A DNA stretch of 64,000 nt from Gaiellasilicea sp046594445 (lineage in GTDB: Bacteria; Actinomycetota; Thermoleophilia; Gaiellales; Gaiellaceae): NCBI GenBank assembly GCA_046594445.1, contig JBKJSM010000002.1:1-64000 (forward strand), given 5' to 3'. Under the pieces are notes generated by a model. The model was not told where the DNA came from. It saw only the letters and a program-made list of their open reading frames with translations, and made no database searches. Both the position numbers and the translations under genes were made by a program. Positions 35,029 to 42,815 of the stretch are shown piece after piece (position 1 is the first letter of the stretch; each line of letters opens with the position of its first letter).

Positions 35029-36071
35029 TTGCCGCCCTCGCGCTCGCCGGCGGCGGCCTTCCCGCTCCTGAGCGCTTCGAGAACACCGTCCACGGCCACA
35101 CGCTGCTCCTCCCGTCCGGCTGGCAGGCACGGATGAGGCCGGAGGACGCGATGACGTCCGCCGCAAGCTACCGCGTGCGCGATCTCAGCCGGATCGACGA
35201 GGTGCCGCCGCACGGCGGCGCACGGCTCTGGCTCCTCTCCTACGGCCGCATGGCTTGTCCTGCCGGCGCGGCTCCTTCCAGCCAGCCGATCTCGCTCGGA
35301 GAGCTCTCCTCGTTCGAGGGGATGCGGGAGGGCTACAACGTCACCTTCTGCCGCGGCGAGCATGTCTTCCAGGCGCTCGTCAAGGTCGGCGCCGGAGTAA
35401 AGGCCGCTCGACTCGCGGACGTCGTCTCCGTCCTCGAGAGCGTACGGCTGACCGCTCGTGCTTACAGAATCGGCAGCGCGCACGAGTCGCGCGTCCTCGG
35501 GCGCTCCCGCGGCGGCCGCCCGATCCGGTATTTCCGCAAGGGCAACCCACGCAGCCCGACGCGCGTCCTGGTCGTCGGCTGCGTGCACGGAAACGAGTGC
35601 GCGGGGATGGCGGTCACGCAGCGGCTCGTCAACCTGGCGCGGCCCGTCGCGCTCGATCTCTGGGTAATCCAGAATCTGAATCCGGACGGGCTCGCGCGCG
35701 GCACGCGCGGCAACGCGCACGGCGTCGACCTGAACCGCGACTTCGGGCGCTTCTCGCAACGCGAATCGCGAATCGCGCGCGACCTGATCCGGCGCACCCG
35801 GCCCGACGTGACGATCTGGTTCCACCAGCCGCAGGCGGTCGTGCGCGCCTGGGGGCCGAGCCGCGCGATCGCCCAGCGCTATGCACGGCTCGCCGGCGTC
35901 CCGTACCGCTCCCGTCAGTGGCCGCACGGCGCCGCGACGCGCTGGCAGAACGGCATTGGGCAGCGCTCCTTCGTCGTCGAGCTGCCGCCGGGAGGGCTCG
36001 CTTCGGCGAGGGCGTTCCGGCACGCGCGTGCTGTGCTCCGGCTGGGCGATCCAGCCTGCTGCACGGGATAG
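35013..36071 (+). CDS. M14-family zinc carboxypeptidase (murein peptide amidase-like), secreted
   Basis: The 352-residue protein starts at GTG 35013, 16 bases inside the anti-sigma gene, with a short hydrophobic leader (LLSLIAALALAGGG). The C-terminal half is M14: zinc ligands H192 and E195 (GCVHGNECAG), NPDGLARGTRGNAHGVDLNRDF-type substrate loop, a later His in TIWFHQPQ and the catalytic Glu in SFVVELPPG. The first 150 residues are an unrecognised extra domain. The co-transcription suggests a cell-wall role for the regulon. Confidence 0.85.
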   Translation: MLLSLIAALALAGGGLPAPERFENTVHGHTLLLPSGWQARMRPEDAMTSAASYRVRDLSRIDEVPPHGGARLWLLSYGRMACPAGAAPSSQPISLGELSSFEGMREGYNVTFCRGEHVFQALVKVGAGVKAARLADVVSVLESVRLTARAYRIGSAHESRVLGRSRGGRPIRYFRKGNPRSPTRVLVVGCVHGNECAGMAVTQRLVNLARPVALDLWVIQNLNPDGLARGTRGNAHGVDLNRDFGRFSQRESRIARDLIRRTRPDVTIWFHQPQAVVRAWGPSRAIAQRYARLAGVPYRSRQWPHGAATRWQNGIGQRSFVVELPPGGLASARAFRHARAVLRLGDPACCTG

Positions 36072-36080
36072 GCTCCCTGC

Positions 36081-36512
36081 GTGTTCTGGCTCGATACCGG
36101 CGCGGAGGCCGAGCTCGAGGAGCTGCTCGCGGACGGCCCCGTCCTGCTGCTCTTCTATCTCTTCGACTGGTCGCGGACCTGAACGCAGGAGCTCTTGCTC
36201 CTGCGTGACAGGAGCGTCGAGCTCGAGCAGGCCGGCGTGCGCGTGTTCGGCGTCTCGCGCGACTCGCACTGGTCGCACCGGGCGTGGAAGGAGGCGCTCG
36301 GGATCGACGTGCCGCTGCTCTCCGACTGGAACTGCGCCCTGGCAAAGCGCTTTGGCGCGGCGCGCGCCTACCGGGCGATGGAAGGGGTGCCATGGCGCAG
36401 CGCGTTCCTCGTCGGCGCGGACGGTACGGTGCTCGGATCGTGGCGGTACGAGGACTCGGAGATGCCCGACTTCGACGTGCTGCTGGCAGCCGCGCAGGCG
36501 TTGCCGGGCTAG
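36081..36512 (+). CDS. Selenocysteine-containing peroxiredoxin-like protein (in-frame TGA at 36180-36182)
   Basis: Read through one TGA, the frame from GTG 36081 gives a 143-residue redoxin. Its N-terminal part ends LLLFYLFDWSRT, then U34, then TQELLLLRDRSVELEQAG, and continues VFGVSRDSHWSHRAWKEALG and VPLLSDWN. This is the AhpC/TSA layout, and U34 falls exactly where the peroxidatic Cys belongs (compare T-x-x-C-x-x-E-L in relatives). The conserved Arg follows in PWRSAFLVGADG. A SECIS-type hairpin lies 22 bases after the TGA. The 5' part is too short to be recognised without read-through. The next gene overlaps the end. Confidence 0.82.
36197..36215 (+). promoter_or_regulatory. Candidate bacterial SECIS hairpin in the redoxin gene
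   Basis: GCTCCTG (36197-36203) pairs perfectly with CAGGAGC (36209-36215) around loop CGTGA. The loop begins 22 bases after the TGA and has a G at its second position, which fits the usual bacterial SECIS rules. A competing 10-bp stem (36183-36192 with 36197-36206) uses the same strand. Confidence 0.72.
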
Positions 36513-37930
36513 CGGCCGCTCTCTATCTCGGCGCCGGCGTCCTCGCGACCTCGCCGGCCGTCTTCGAGACCGACCGCTTCCTCGGGTACGGCGTCCCGGT
36601 CGAGGGGCGGGTGACGCCGGGCGACCATCTGCAGACGGCATACAGCCTCTGGCTCCCCGGGCACCAGCTCGCACGCGGAGCGGCGCCGTGGCTCGACCCG
36701 TACAGCTTCCAGCCCGTCGTCGAGCCGCGCGTCAATTTCGCCGGTTGGCCGTTCGCGGCCGTCTTCGGGCCACTCGAGGCCACCTTCGGGACCGTCGGGG
36801 GCTGGAACCTCTTCGTCCTGCTCACCTTCGCCGGGGCCGGGGGATTCGCGGCACTCTGGCTGCGCGCGCTCGGGCTCCCGCTCGGAGCCGCGCTCGTCGG
36901 CGGACTGGCGTTCTCGCTCGCGCCCTACCGCGTCGCCCAGTCGGCCGGTCACCTGCTCGGGCCGATCTCGATGCTGCTGCCCCTGGCGCTGTACGGGGTC
37001 GAGCGGCGCCGGACGTGGCTCGCCGCCGCGGCGCTCGCCTCGATTCCGCTCTCGGGCCAAATGCACCTCACGCTCGGGGCGATCCCCTTCGTCCTCGCGT
37101 ACGCGCTCGTTCGCGGACGCGCCCGCGCGGGAGCGGTGGCGTCGGTCGCGGCACTCGCGGGAGGGGTCGCCGTCTGGGCACTCTCGCTGCGGGACAGCGC
37201 CGAGCGCCCGTTCTCCGAGGTCGAACGCTACTCGGCGACGCTCGCCGACTTCGTCACGCGCGACCCGGGCGAGTTCGAGCGCTTCGTCTACCTCGGCTGG
37301 CTGCTCCCTCTCGCCGCCGTGGCCGGCGCGGCCTTGTGTTCCAGGAACACAAAGTTCTTCTCGCGCGGCACGGTCGCCGTCCTCGGGCTCGGTGTTCTCG
37401 TCCCGTGCCTGCTGGCGCTCGGGGCGAACCTTCCCGGTTACGGCGTGCTCTGGCGCAATTCGCCCCTGCACGCGACCCGAGTCCCCGAGCGGCTGTTGCC
37501 GATCGCCTGCCTCTGCCTCGCAGCGCTCGCCGCCGCCGCGGTCGCTTGTGTTCCTGTAACACAAGCTCGGTCTCGGCTCGTCGCGGGCGTCGCGATGCTG
37601 ATCGTCGCCGCCGACCTCTGGGTCCCCCTCTACGACCCGCTCGTCGCGGACGAGCGGAACTCCGTCTACGCACAGCTCGCCGCGGCGCCGCCCGGCCGGT
37701 TGCTCGAGCTACCCGTGCTGCCCCCGGACGCCTACCCAGGGAGCGTCTACCTCTACTACGCGATGCAGGCACCGCGGGAGCGGCCGCTCGGCTACTCCAC
37801 GTCGGCCCCGCCCGCCGCGTTCCGCGCCGCGCGCGGGCTTCCGGGCTCAGCGCGGAGGCTCGGCGTCAGCGTCGTCGTCCAGTACCGCGACGGCGTCCCC
37901 GCGCGGGCGACATCCCCATCGCGTGAGTGA
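36440..37930 (+). CDS. Polytopic membrane protein, YfhO/glycosyltransferase-C-like
   Basis: The roughly 496-residue protein has ten or more hydrophobic helices. An early loop GDHLQTAYSLWLPGHQLARG and a SFQPVV/FAGWPF region resemble the GT-C type membrane proteins that use lipid-linked sugars (YfhO-like). The assignment is tentative. The only usual start is GTG 36440, which overlaps the redoxin by 73 bases. The 3' end overlaps the convergent methyltransferase frame by 65 bases. Two palindromes lie inside the gene. Confidence 0.65.
   Translation: MAVRGLGDARLRRAAGSRAGVAGLAAALYLGAGVLATSPAVFETDRFLGYGVPVEGRVTPGDHLQTAYSLWLPGHQLARGAAPWLDPYSFQPVVEPRVNFAGWPFAAVFGPLEATFGTVGGWNLFVLLTFAGAGGFAALWLRALGLPLGAALVGGLAFSLAPYRVAQSAGHLLGPISMLLPLALYGVERRRTWLAAAALASIPLSGQMHLTLGAIPFVLAYALVRGRARAGAVASVAALAGGVAVWALSLRDSAERPFSEVERYSATLADFVTRDPGEFERFVYLGWLLPLAAVAGAALCSRNTKFFSRGTVAVLGLGVLVPCLLALGANLPGYGVLWRNSPLHATRVPERLLPIACLCLAALAAAAVACVPVTQARSRLVAGVAMLIVAADLWVPLYDPLVADERNSVYAQLAAAPPGRLLELPVLPPDAYPGSVYLYYAMQAPRERPLGYSTSAPPAAFRAARGLPGSARRLGVSVVVQYRDGVPARATSPSRE
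37334..37352. repeat. Palindrome TTGTGTTCC-A-GGAACACAA inside a gene
   Basis: A perfect 9-bp inverted repeat with a one-base centre, lower in GC than the surrounding codons. A related palindrome lies 192 bases downstream at 37544-37566. Confidence 0.6.
37544..37566. repeat. Palindrome GCTTGTGTT-CCTGT-AACACAAGC inside a gene
   Basis: A perfect 9-bp inverted repeat with a 5-base centre that shares the core TTGTGTTCC with the palindrome at 37334. Both are read through in frame. Confidence 0.6.
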
Positions 37931-38771
37931 GTAGCGCACAAACGCGGCGAAATGAGCGATCCGCCATGCGACGCGGGTACAACGGCGGCAGCCCGTATAC
38001 GAGGCGCCCTTGATCGTCGGCGCCGGGGCGCCGACTCTCCGTTCTGCGCAGCCTCCGCAACCGACAGGCCTCTCTGACGACGTACGGTCGAGCGCTCGCC
38101 GCGAGTACCGGTACGGCACTCGCGGGGACAGAGCGGGGTTTCGTACGGAAGTGCTCGACGAGTGAGGCGCCCGTCGAGAAGTGGCGGAGGACATCGTGGT
38201 CGTCAACGGCCTCCTCGCGCAGCAGGCCGCGCGCGATCTCTTCGTCGATGACTGCGGCGGCGGCTGCCGCGTCCTCCAGAATCGTCCCTCCCTCGAGGCG
38301 GCACACGACGTCGGCGTCCATCTCGGCAACCGGGTCGGGCGGGACGACCTGCAGGTCGAGGATCGCGCCGCCGGGCACGAGCGCTAGTCGGAAGCGACGC
38401 AGGACGTGCACGACGTCCTCCCGGTCCATGCATCAGAGCGACCAGGAAAACACGACGAGGTCGAATTCGTTCCGTGGAATCTGGATCTCGCGCGCCGAGC
38501 CGACCTCGTAGGTCACGACAGCGCGAAGGTCACGCGGTAGCCGGCGTCGTGCCTCGGCGATCCTGTCTGCGTCCGGGTCGAAGGCGAAGACAGACGCCGC
38601 GTCGCGAGCGATTCCCCTCGTCAGCCGGCCGTCGCCGCAGCCGACTTCGCACACGTGCGCGCCCGAGAATTCCCCCAGCCGTCGCAGCGCGGCGAGATGC
38701 GCTCCCTCTGGGTCGAGCAGGCCGTCAGCGCACGCGCAGTGCACGCCTGAGCACGGACGGCCGACGTTCAC
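37866..38771 (-). CDS. Selenocysteine-containing SAM-dependent methyltransferase (in-frame TGA at 38435-38433)
   Basis: From GTG 38771 the frame has motif I HVCEVGCGDGRL (about 40-51), VFAFDPDADRIAEAR and NEFDLVVFSWSL. Next come one TGA (codon 113), then Cys, Met and DREDVVHVLRRFRLALVPGGAILDLQ, the next conserved methyltransferase strand. The frame is continuous except for the TGA, which occupies the first position of what I expect to be a C-C pair in relatives. A hairpin with loop CGTGC starts at the right distance. The GTG overlaps the stop of the upstream MBL-fold gene. The last 55 or so residues are Arg-rich and may not be native. Confidence 0.76.
38401..38419 (-). promoter_or_regulatory. 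Candidate bacterial SECIS hairpin in the methyltransferase gene
   Basis: On the minus strand AGGACGT (38419-38413) pairs perfectly with ACGTCCT (38407-38401) around loop CGTGC. The loop begins 21 bases after the TGA with G at its second position. Loop and spacing are nearly the same as in the redoxin gene. Confidence 0.72.
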
Positions 38772-39523
38772 GCGGGCAGATGTGTGCGGCCGCGCCTGTT
38801 CTCCGCCACGACTCCCGCCTGGTCCGCAGGCGGCGGGGGCAGGTCGACGAGCAGCGCCCGCGCGAAGGATTCAACGTCCGCATGCTGCAGCATTGCGTTG
38901 TGGCGTCGCTCGAACCCGATCGAGGAGAACGGGTTGCTGGAGAGAGCGCGGCCGCAGACCGAACCCCCGAAGTGGCTCGGATAGACGAGCACCTCGTCCG
39001 GAAGCGCAAGCAGCTTCTGCAGCGACGCGTACAGCTCCCGCGCGAGCGGCGCGGGCTCCCCCTTGGCGTGCAAGTCGGGGCGGCCCACGTCGCCGACGAG
39101 CAGCGAGTCGCCGGTGAAGACGAGCCAGGGTTCGAGCGTGCCGCGCCGCGCGTCGGCGACGGCGAACGCGAGGTGCGCCGGTGCATGGCCAGGCGTGGCG
39201 ATAGCCGTCACCCGCGTGTTCCCGAGCTCGACGAGGTCGCCGTGCCCGAGCGCGACGTGGTCGAAGTCGACACCCGTGTCCCGAGGCAAGTACGCGGTGG
39301 CGCCGGTCCGCTCGACCAGCTCCGGCAGGCCCGAGAGATGATCCGCCTGCACGTGCGTCTCGAACACCGCGACGATCGGCGAACCGATCGCTCGGACCGC
39401 GTTGATGTATGCCTCGATGAGGTCGACGTGCGGGTCGAGCACGGCGAGCTTGTCCCGCGACGTGCAGCCAAAGAGATAGCTCGCGCAGGACGTCGCTTCG
39501 AAGAGGAATGGTCGGAGAAGCAT
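38768..39523 (-). CDS. MBL-fold hydrolase, persulfide dioxygenase/glyoxalase II-like
   Basis: The 251-residue protein has the MBL pattern: SCASYLFGC near the N-terminus, FETHVQADHLSG at about 55-66, ATPGHAPAHLAF, VFTGDSLLVGDVGRPDLH and YPSHFGGSVCGR. This resembles ETHE1-type persulfide dioxygenases and is often linked to sulfur metabolism. The HxHxDH motif reads H57-V-Q59-A-D61-H62, with Gln at the second His. Start ATG 39523. Its stop overlaps the methyltransferase start, so the two form an operon. Confidence 0.85.
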   Translation of the reverse strand: MLLRPFLFEATSCASYLFGCTSRDKLAVLDPHVDLIEAYINAVRAIGSPIVAVFETHVQADHLSGLPELVERTGATAYLPRDTGVDFDHVALGHGDLVELGNTRVTAIATPGHAPAHLAFAVADARRGTLEPWLVFTGDSLLVGDVGRPDLHAKGEPAPLARELYASLQKLLALPDEVLVYPSHFGGSVCGRALSSNPFSSIGFERRHNAMLQHADVESFARALLVDLPPPPADQAGVVAENRRGRTHLPA

Positions 39524-39605
39524 GCCCCGGAGCGTAAGCCGCCGCGTGCTATCGTCGCCACCGAACATGGCGATGCCGGCCATAGCTCGTGACGGTGAAA
39601 GAAGC

Positions 39606-40568
39606 ATGCTGGCTGCGCTCTGGGACACGACCCGCATGCGCCTGCTCGTCGCGCTCGCAAACGAGAGCAGCGTGTCCGCCGCGGCACGCGCGATCGGCGT
39701 CACGCAGTCGACGGCGAGCGAGCACGTGCGGGTGCTCGAGCTCGCGACGCGGCAGCCGCTCGTCGAGAGATTCGGAAAGGGAAGCCGGCTCACGGATGCG
39801 GGACGTGCTCTCGCCGTCCGGGCCGCCGAGGCGCTCGCCGCGCTCGCGGCCGGGGAGGAGGAGATCGCGGATCTTGCGGGGTTGCAGACCGGTCGTGTCG
39901 CACTGGCGGCGTCGTGGTCTCCCGGTGCGTACCTGCTTCCCTACACGTTGGGCTGCTTCCGTCACGAGTACCCGGGCGTGAGCATCGAGCTCGAGGTCGC
40001 TTCCAGCGCCGACGTGATCGAGCGACTCCTGGCCGGCCGGGTGCAACTGGCGATCGTCGGCGCGGTGCCGGACGACGAGCGGCTGGAGGCACGGCCGTTC
40101 GTCGAGGACGAGATCGTTGGCGTGGCGAAGCCGGGGCTGCTGGCGGTCGAGGAGGGCAACGTAACCGCGGCTGCGCTCTCGGCGGAGACGCTCCTGGCGG
40201 GCGAGCCGGGGTCGAGCACACAGGCGCTCGCCGACAAGGAGCTCAAGGGGGCCGGGGTGGATCCGAAGGCGGTCTGGCGACTGGGCTCCGGCGAAGGCAT
40301 CAAGCGCTCCGCGCAGGAAGGGCTCGGCTTTGCATTTCTCAGCCGGTACGCCGTCTCCGAAGAGCTTGCTCAGGGCCGGCTCGAGAGCTTCGGCATCGTG
40401 GGACGGGCCCCGCTGCGGCGGCACTTCCTCGTCGTCCGCCTCGCGGGCCGCGAGCTCACACCGGCGGAGGAGCGCTTCCTGTCGACGCTCTCGACCTGTT
40501 TTGCGAAGAACGTCGTCCGCCCGACGCCCGTGTTGTCGCATCTGACGGCTCAGGCCCCATCGACCTGA
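39606..40568 (+). CDS. LysR-family transcriptional regulator
   Basis: The 320-residue protein starts MLAALWDTTRMRLLVALA and has the LysR helix-turn-helix (SSVSAAARAIGVTQSTASEH) in the first 60 residues, then a periplasmic-binding-like effector domain (GRVALAASWSPGAYLLPYTL onward). It is divergent from the MBL-fold/methyltransferase operon with an 82-base gap, the classical LysR arrangement, so that operon is its likely target. ATG 39567 is an alternative start. Confidence 0.87.
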   Translation: MLAALWDTTRMRLLVALANESSVSAAARAIGVTQSTASEHVRVLELATRQPLVERFGKGSRLTDAGRALAVRAAEALAALAAGEEEIADLAGLQTGRVALAASWSPGAYLLPYTLGCFRHEYPGVSIELEVASSADVIERLLAGRVQLAIVGAVPDDERLEARPFVEDEIVGVAKPGLLAVEEGNVTAAALSAETLLAGEPGSSTQALADKELKGAGVDPKAVWRLGSGEGIKRSAQEGLGFAFLSRYAVSEELAQGRLESFGIVGRAPLRRHFLVVRLAGRELTPAEERFLSTLSTCFAKNVVRPTPVLSHLTAQAPST

Positions 40569-40590
40569 GCCGTCAGGAGCAGAGGACGAG

Positions 40591-41250
40591 TCAGGCCGGC
40601 TGCGGCACGATTCTGATGTAGGGCTTGGGTGACTCCCAGCCGTCGGGGTAGGTCTCCTTGGCCTGCTCGTCGGTGACCGAGCCGGCGATGATCACGTTGT
40701 CGCCCTGCTGCCACTGCGCCGGCGTTGCCACCTTGTGCCTGGCCGTCAGCTGGAGCGAGTCGATCACGCGCAGCACCTCGTCGAAGTTGCGGCCGGTCGT
40801 CATCGGGTAGACGAGGATCAGCTTCACCTTCTTGTCCGGGCCGATCACGAAGACGTTGCGCACCGTCTGGTTGTCCGCGGGCGTCCGCGTCAGCGCGTCA
40901 CCCGACGTGCCGCCCGGGAGCATCCCGTACAGCGTCGAGACGTTGAAGTCGGTATCGCCGATCATTGGATAGTTGGGCGCGGTGCCCTGCGTCTCCTCGA
41001 TGTCCTTCGCCCAGTCGGCGTGCCGGTCGACCGCATCGACGGAGAGGCCGATGATCTTGACGCCCCGCTCATCGAACTCGGGCTTGATGCTCGCCATGTA
41101 GCCGAGCTCGGTCGTGCAGACCGGGGTGAAATCCTTCGGATGCGAGAACAGCACACCCCACGAGTCGCCGAGCCACTCGTGAAAGGAGATCTTCCCCTCC
41201 GTCGTCTCCGCCTCGAAATCCGGTGCGGTGTCGCCAAGCTGAATGCTCAC
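40591..41250 (-). CDS. Peroxiredoxin, Prx6-like (1-Cys type)
   Basis: The 219-residue protein has the peroxidatic Cys45 in FSHPKDFTPVCTTELG, DRHADWAKDI and a C-terminal extension with YPMTTGRNFDEVLR and PYIRIVPQP, all typical of the Prx6 group. The start GTG 41250 is preferred because AGGAGG lies 8 bases upstream. An ATG at 41265 would place that ribosome-binding site inside the coding frame. It is convergent with the LysR gene. Confidence 0.93.
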   Translation of the reverse strand: MSIQLGDTAPDFEAETTEGKISFHEWLGDSWGVLFSHPKDFTPVCTTELGYMASIKPEFDERGVKIIGLSVDAVDRHADWAKDIEETQGTAPNYPMIGDTDFNVSTLYGMLPGGTSGDALTRTPADNQTVRNVFVIGPDKKVKLILVYPMTTGRNFDEVLRVIDSLQLTARHKVATPAQWQQGDNVIIAGSVTDEQAKETYPDGWESPKPYIRIVPQPA

Positions 41251-41988
41251 GGTTTTCCTCCTCATGCGCCGGTTGTGCCGGGAAAGAGCACTGGCAGCTC
41301 ACCGTACGCGGCTGCGATCGGGCGCCGCAACCGAACGTTCCGATGGCACCCATCGTCGGCTCCGGTGAGCAGGCGCGGCTTACGACGCGCCTGATCCGAG
41401 GCCTCGGCCGCTGGACGTAGCCGAGTCATGCGCCAGGTCAGGGATACCGCCGCGGCGCTGGCCCGTCGGGGACAAACCAACCGAGGCGCGTGCGATGGTC
41501 AGCTACGAGCTTGTCCAACGTATCCACGAGCAGAGATGCTCGGAGGGCTCGCAGAAAGCGGCCGAGCAGGCGGGTTAGCCGAACCTCGGCGAGGAGGGCC
41601 ACGCCCCCGCCGTCGTCGCCGGGAATTGCTGTGCCATCGCGGAGGACGAACCACCAACAATCGCCGCGCGCTTCCTCGGGGACGGACGCGAGCAGACGGT
41701 CGGCCTCCTGATCCGCGAGCGGGAGCAGGGCCAGCTCCTGGTGTCGGTCAAGCGTGGCGACGACCCTCGCCGCCCAGCGGCAGAACCTTCAGCCGCCGGA
41801 ATAGAGCAGAACAGGCCGCGGAAGGCAGGGGGTCGCCGCGGCACCGGCGTCCACATTCTCTGTCATTCGAACAACTATGCCACGACCAGCTCTTCGTGCC
41901 AAAAGGACGATCGACGCTTCTCGACCTGGCAGCGATGGCCTACGTCGACCACGGGTTAAGCCAAAACGGCTTTAGCAACGGGACGTCT
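41251..41988. other. 738-base stretch without a convincing gene
   Basis: No frame here looks like a normal protein. A plus-strand frame from ATG 41495 reads MVSYELVQRIHEQRCSEG, stops at TAG 41576-41578 and then stays open to 41959 with gene-like composition (GLLIREREQGQLLVSVKRG). That may be a decayed gene. A weak hairpin (AAGCC-AAAAC-GGCTT) lies near 41960, downstream of the fabI stop on the other strand. Confidence 0.4.
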
Positions 41989-42765
41989 CTACATGCCCAT
42001 AGCGTGATACCCGGCATCGACGTACAGCGTCGTGCCGGTGACGTTCTTCGCATCGTCGGAGAGCAGGTACGCGGCCGCACCGCCGACGTCGTCGGCGTCG
42101 ATGTGCCGGCGTAGCGGCGCCCGCTCGACGAACATCGTCTCCATGTCGGAGAAGCCGGCGATCGAACGGGCCGCGAGCGTGCGCACCGGCCCGGCCGAGA
42201 CTGCGTTCACTCGGATCTCTTTCTCGCCGAGGTCCCAGGCGAGGTACTTGACGGACGCGTCGAGCGTCGCCTTGGCCACGCCCATCACGTTGTAGTGGGG
42301 CACGGCGCGCTCGCCGCCGAGATAGGTCATCGTCACGATCGAGCCGCCGCCGGCGGCCTCCATCAGCGGCTCCGCGGCGCGCGAGGCCGCCACGAGCGAG
42401 TAGGCGCTGATGTCGACGGCCATCCAGAACCGGTCGCGGGGAGTGTCCGTGAAACGGCCCTCGAGGTCCTCCGCGGCCGCGAAGGCGACCGAATGGACGA
42501 GCAGGTCCAGCTGGCCGTCCCACAGCTCCGCGACCTCGCGGAAGACGCGCTCGACGTCGTCGTCGGCACGGACGTCGCACGGCGTCACGAGCTGCGAGCC
42601 GACCGTGGACGCGAGCTCGCGCACATTGCTCTCGATCCGCTCGCCCTGGAAGGTGAATGCGAGCTCCGCTCCCTCGTCGGCGAGGCGCCGCGCGATCGCC
42701 CACGCGATCGAGCGTTTGTTGGCGACACCGAGGATCAGCGCGCGCTTGCCGTCGAACCTGCCCAC
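41989..42765 (-). CDS. fabI: Enoyl-[acyl-carrier-protein] reductase (NADH)
   Basis: Catalyses the last reduction in each round of fatty-acid elongation. The 258-residue SDR-type protein has the FabI features: ILGVANKRSIAWAIA near the N-terminus, the Y158-x6-K165 catalytic pair (HYNVMGVAKATL) and GPVRTLAARSIAGF. The start is GTG 42765. It is divergent from the subtilisin gene with about 50 bases between. Confidence 0.94.
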   Translation of the reverse strand: MGRFDGKRALILGVANKRSIAWAIARRLADEGAELAFTFQGERIESNVRELASTVGSQLVTPCDVRADDDVERVFREVAELWDGQLDLLVHSVAFAAAEDLEGRFTDTPRDRFWMAVDISAYSLVAASRAAEPLMEAAGGGSIVTMTYLGGERAVPHYNVMGVAKATLDASVKYLAWDLGEKEIRVNAVSAGPVRTLAARSIAGFSDMETMFVERAPLRRHIDADDVGGAAAYLLSDDAKNVTGTTLYVDAGYHAMGM

Positions 42766-42815
42766 GGCCCGAGTCTAAGGCAGCCACCGGGAACTGCGGC
42801 TACTCTGCCGTTCCC

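Noticed and set aside
36180..36182. TGA in the redoxin gene as a nonsense mutation (pseudogene)
   Set aside because: No other damage in the frame, the TGA sits exactly on the catalytic Cys position, and a SECIS-type hairpin follows; the same pattern occurs in two other genes here.
41576..41578. TAG in the frame at 41495 as a recoded (pyrrolysine) codon
   Set aside because: No supporting element, no recognised protein family and no reason to expect pyrrolysine in this lineage.
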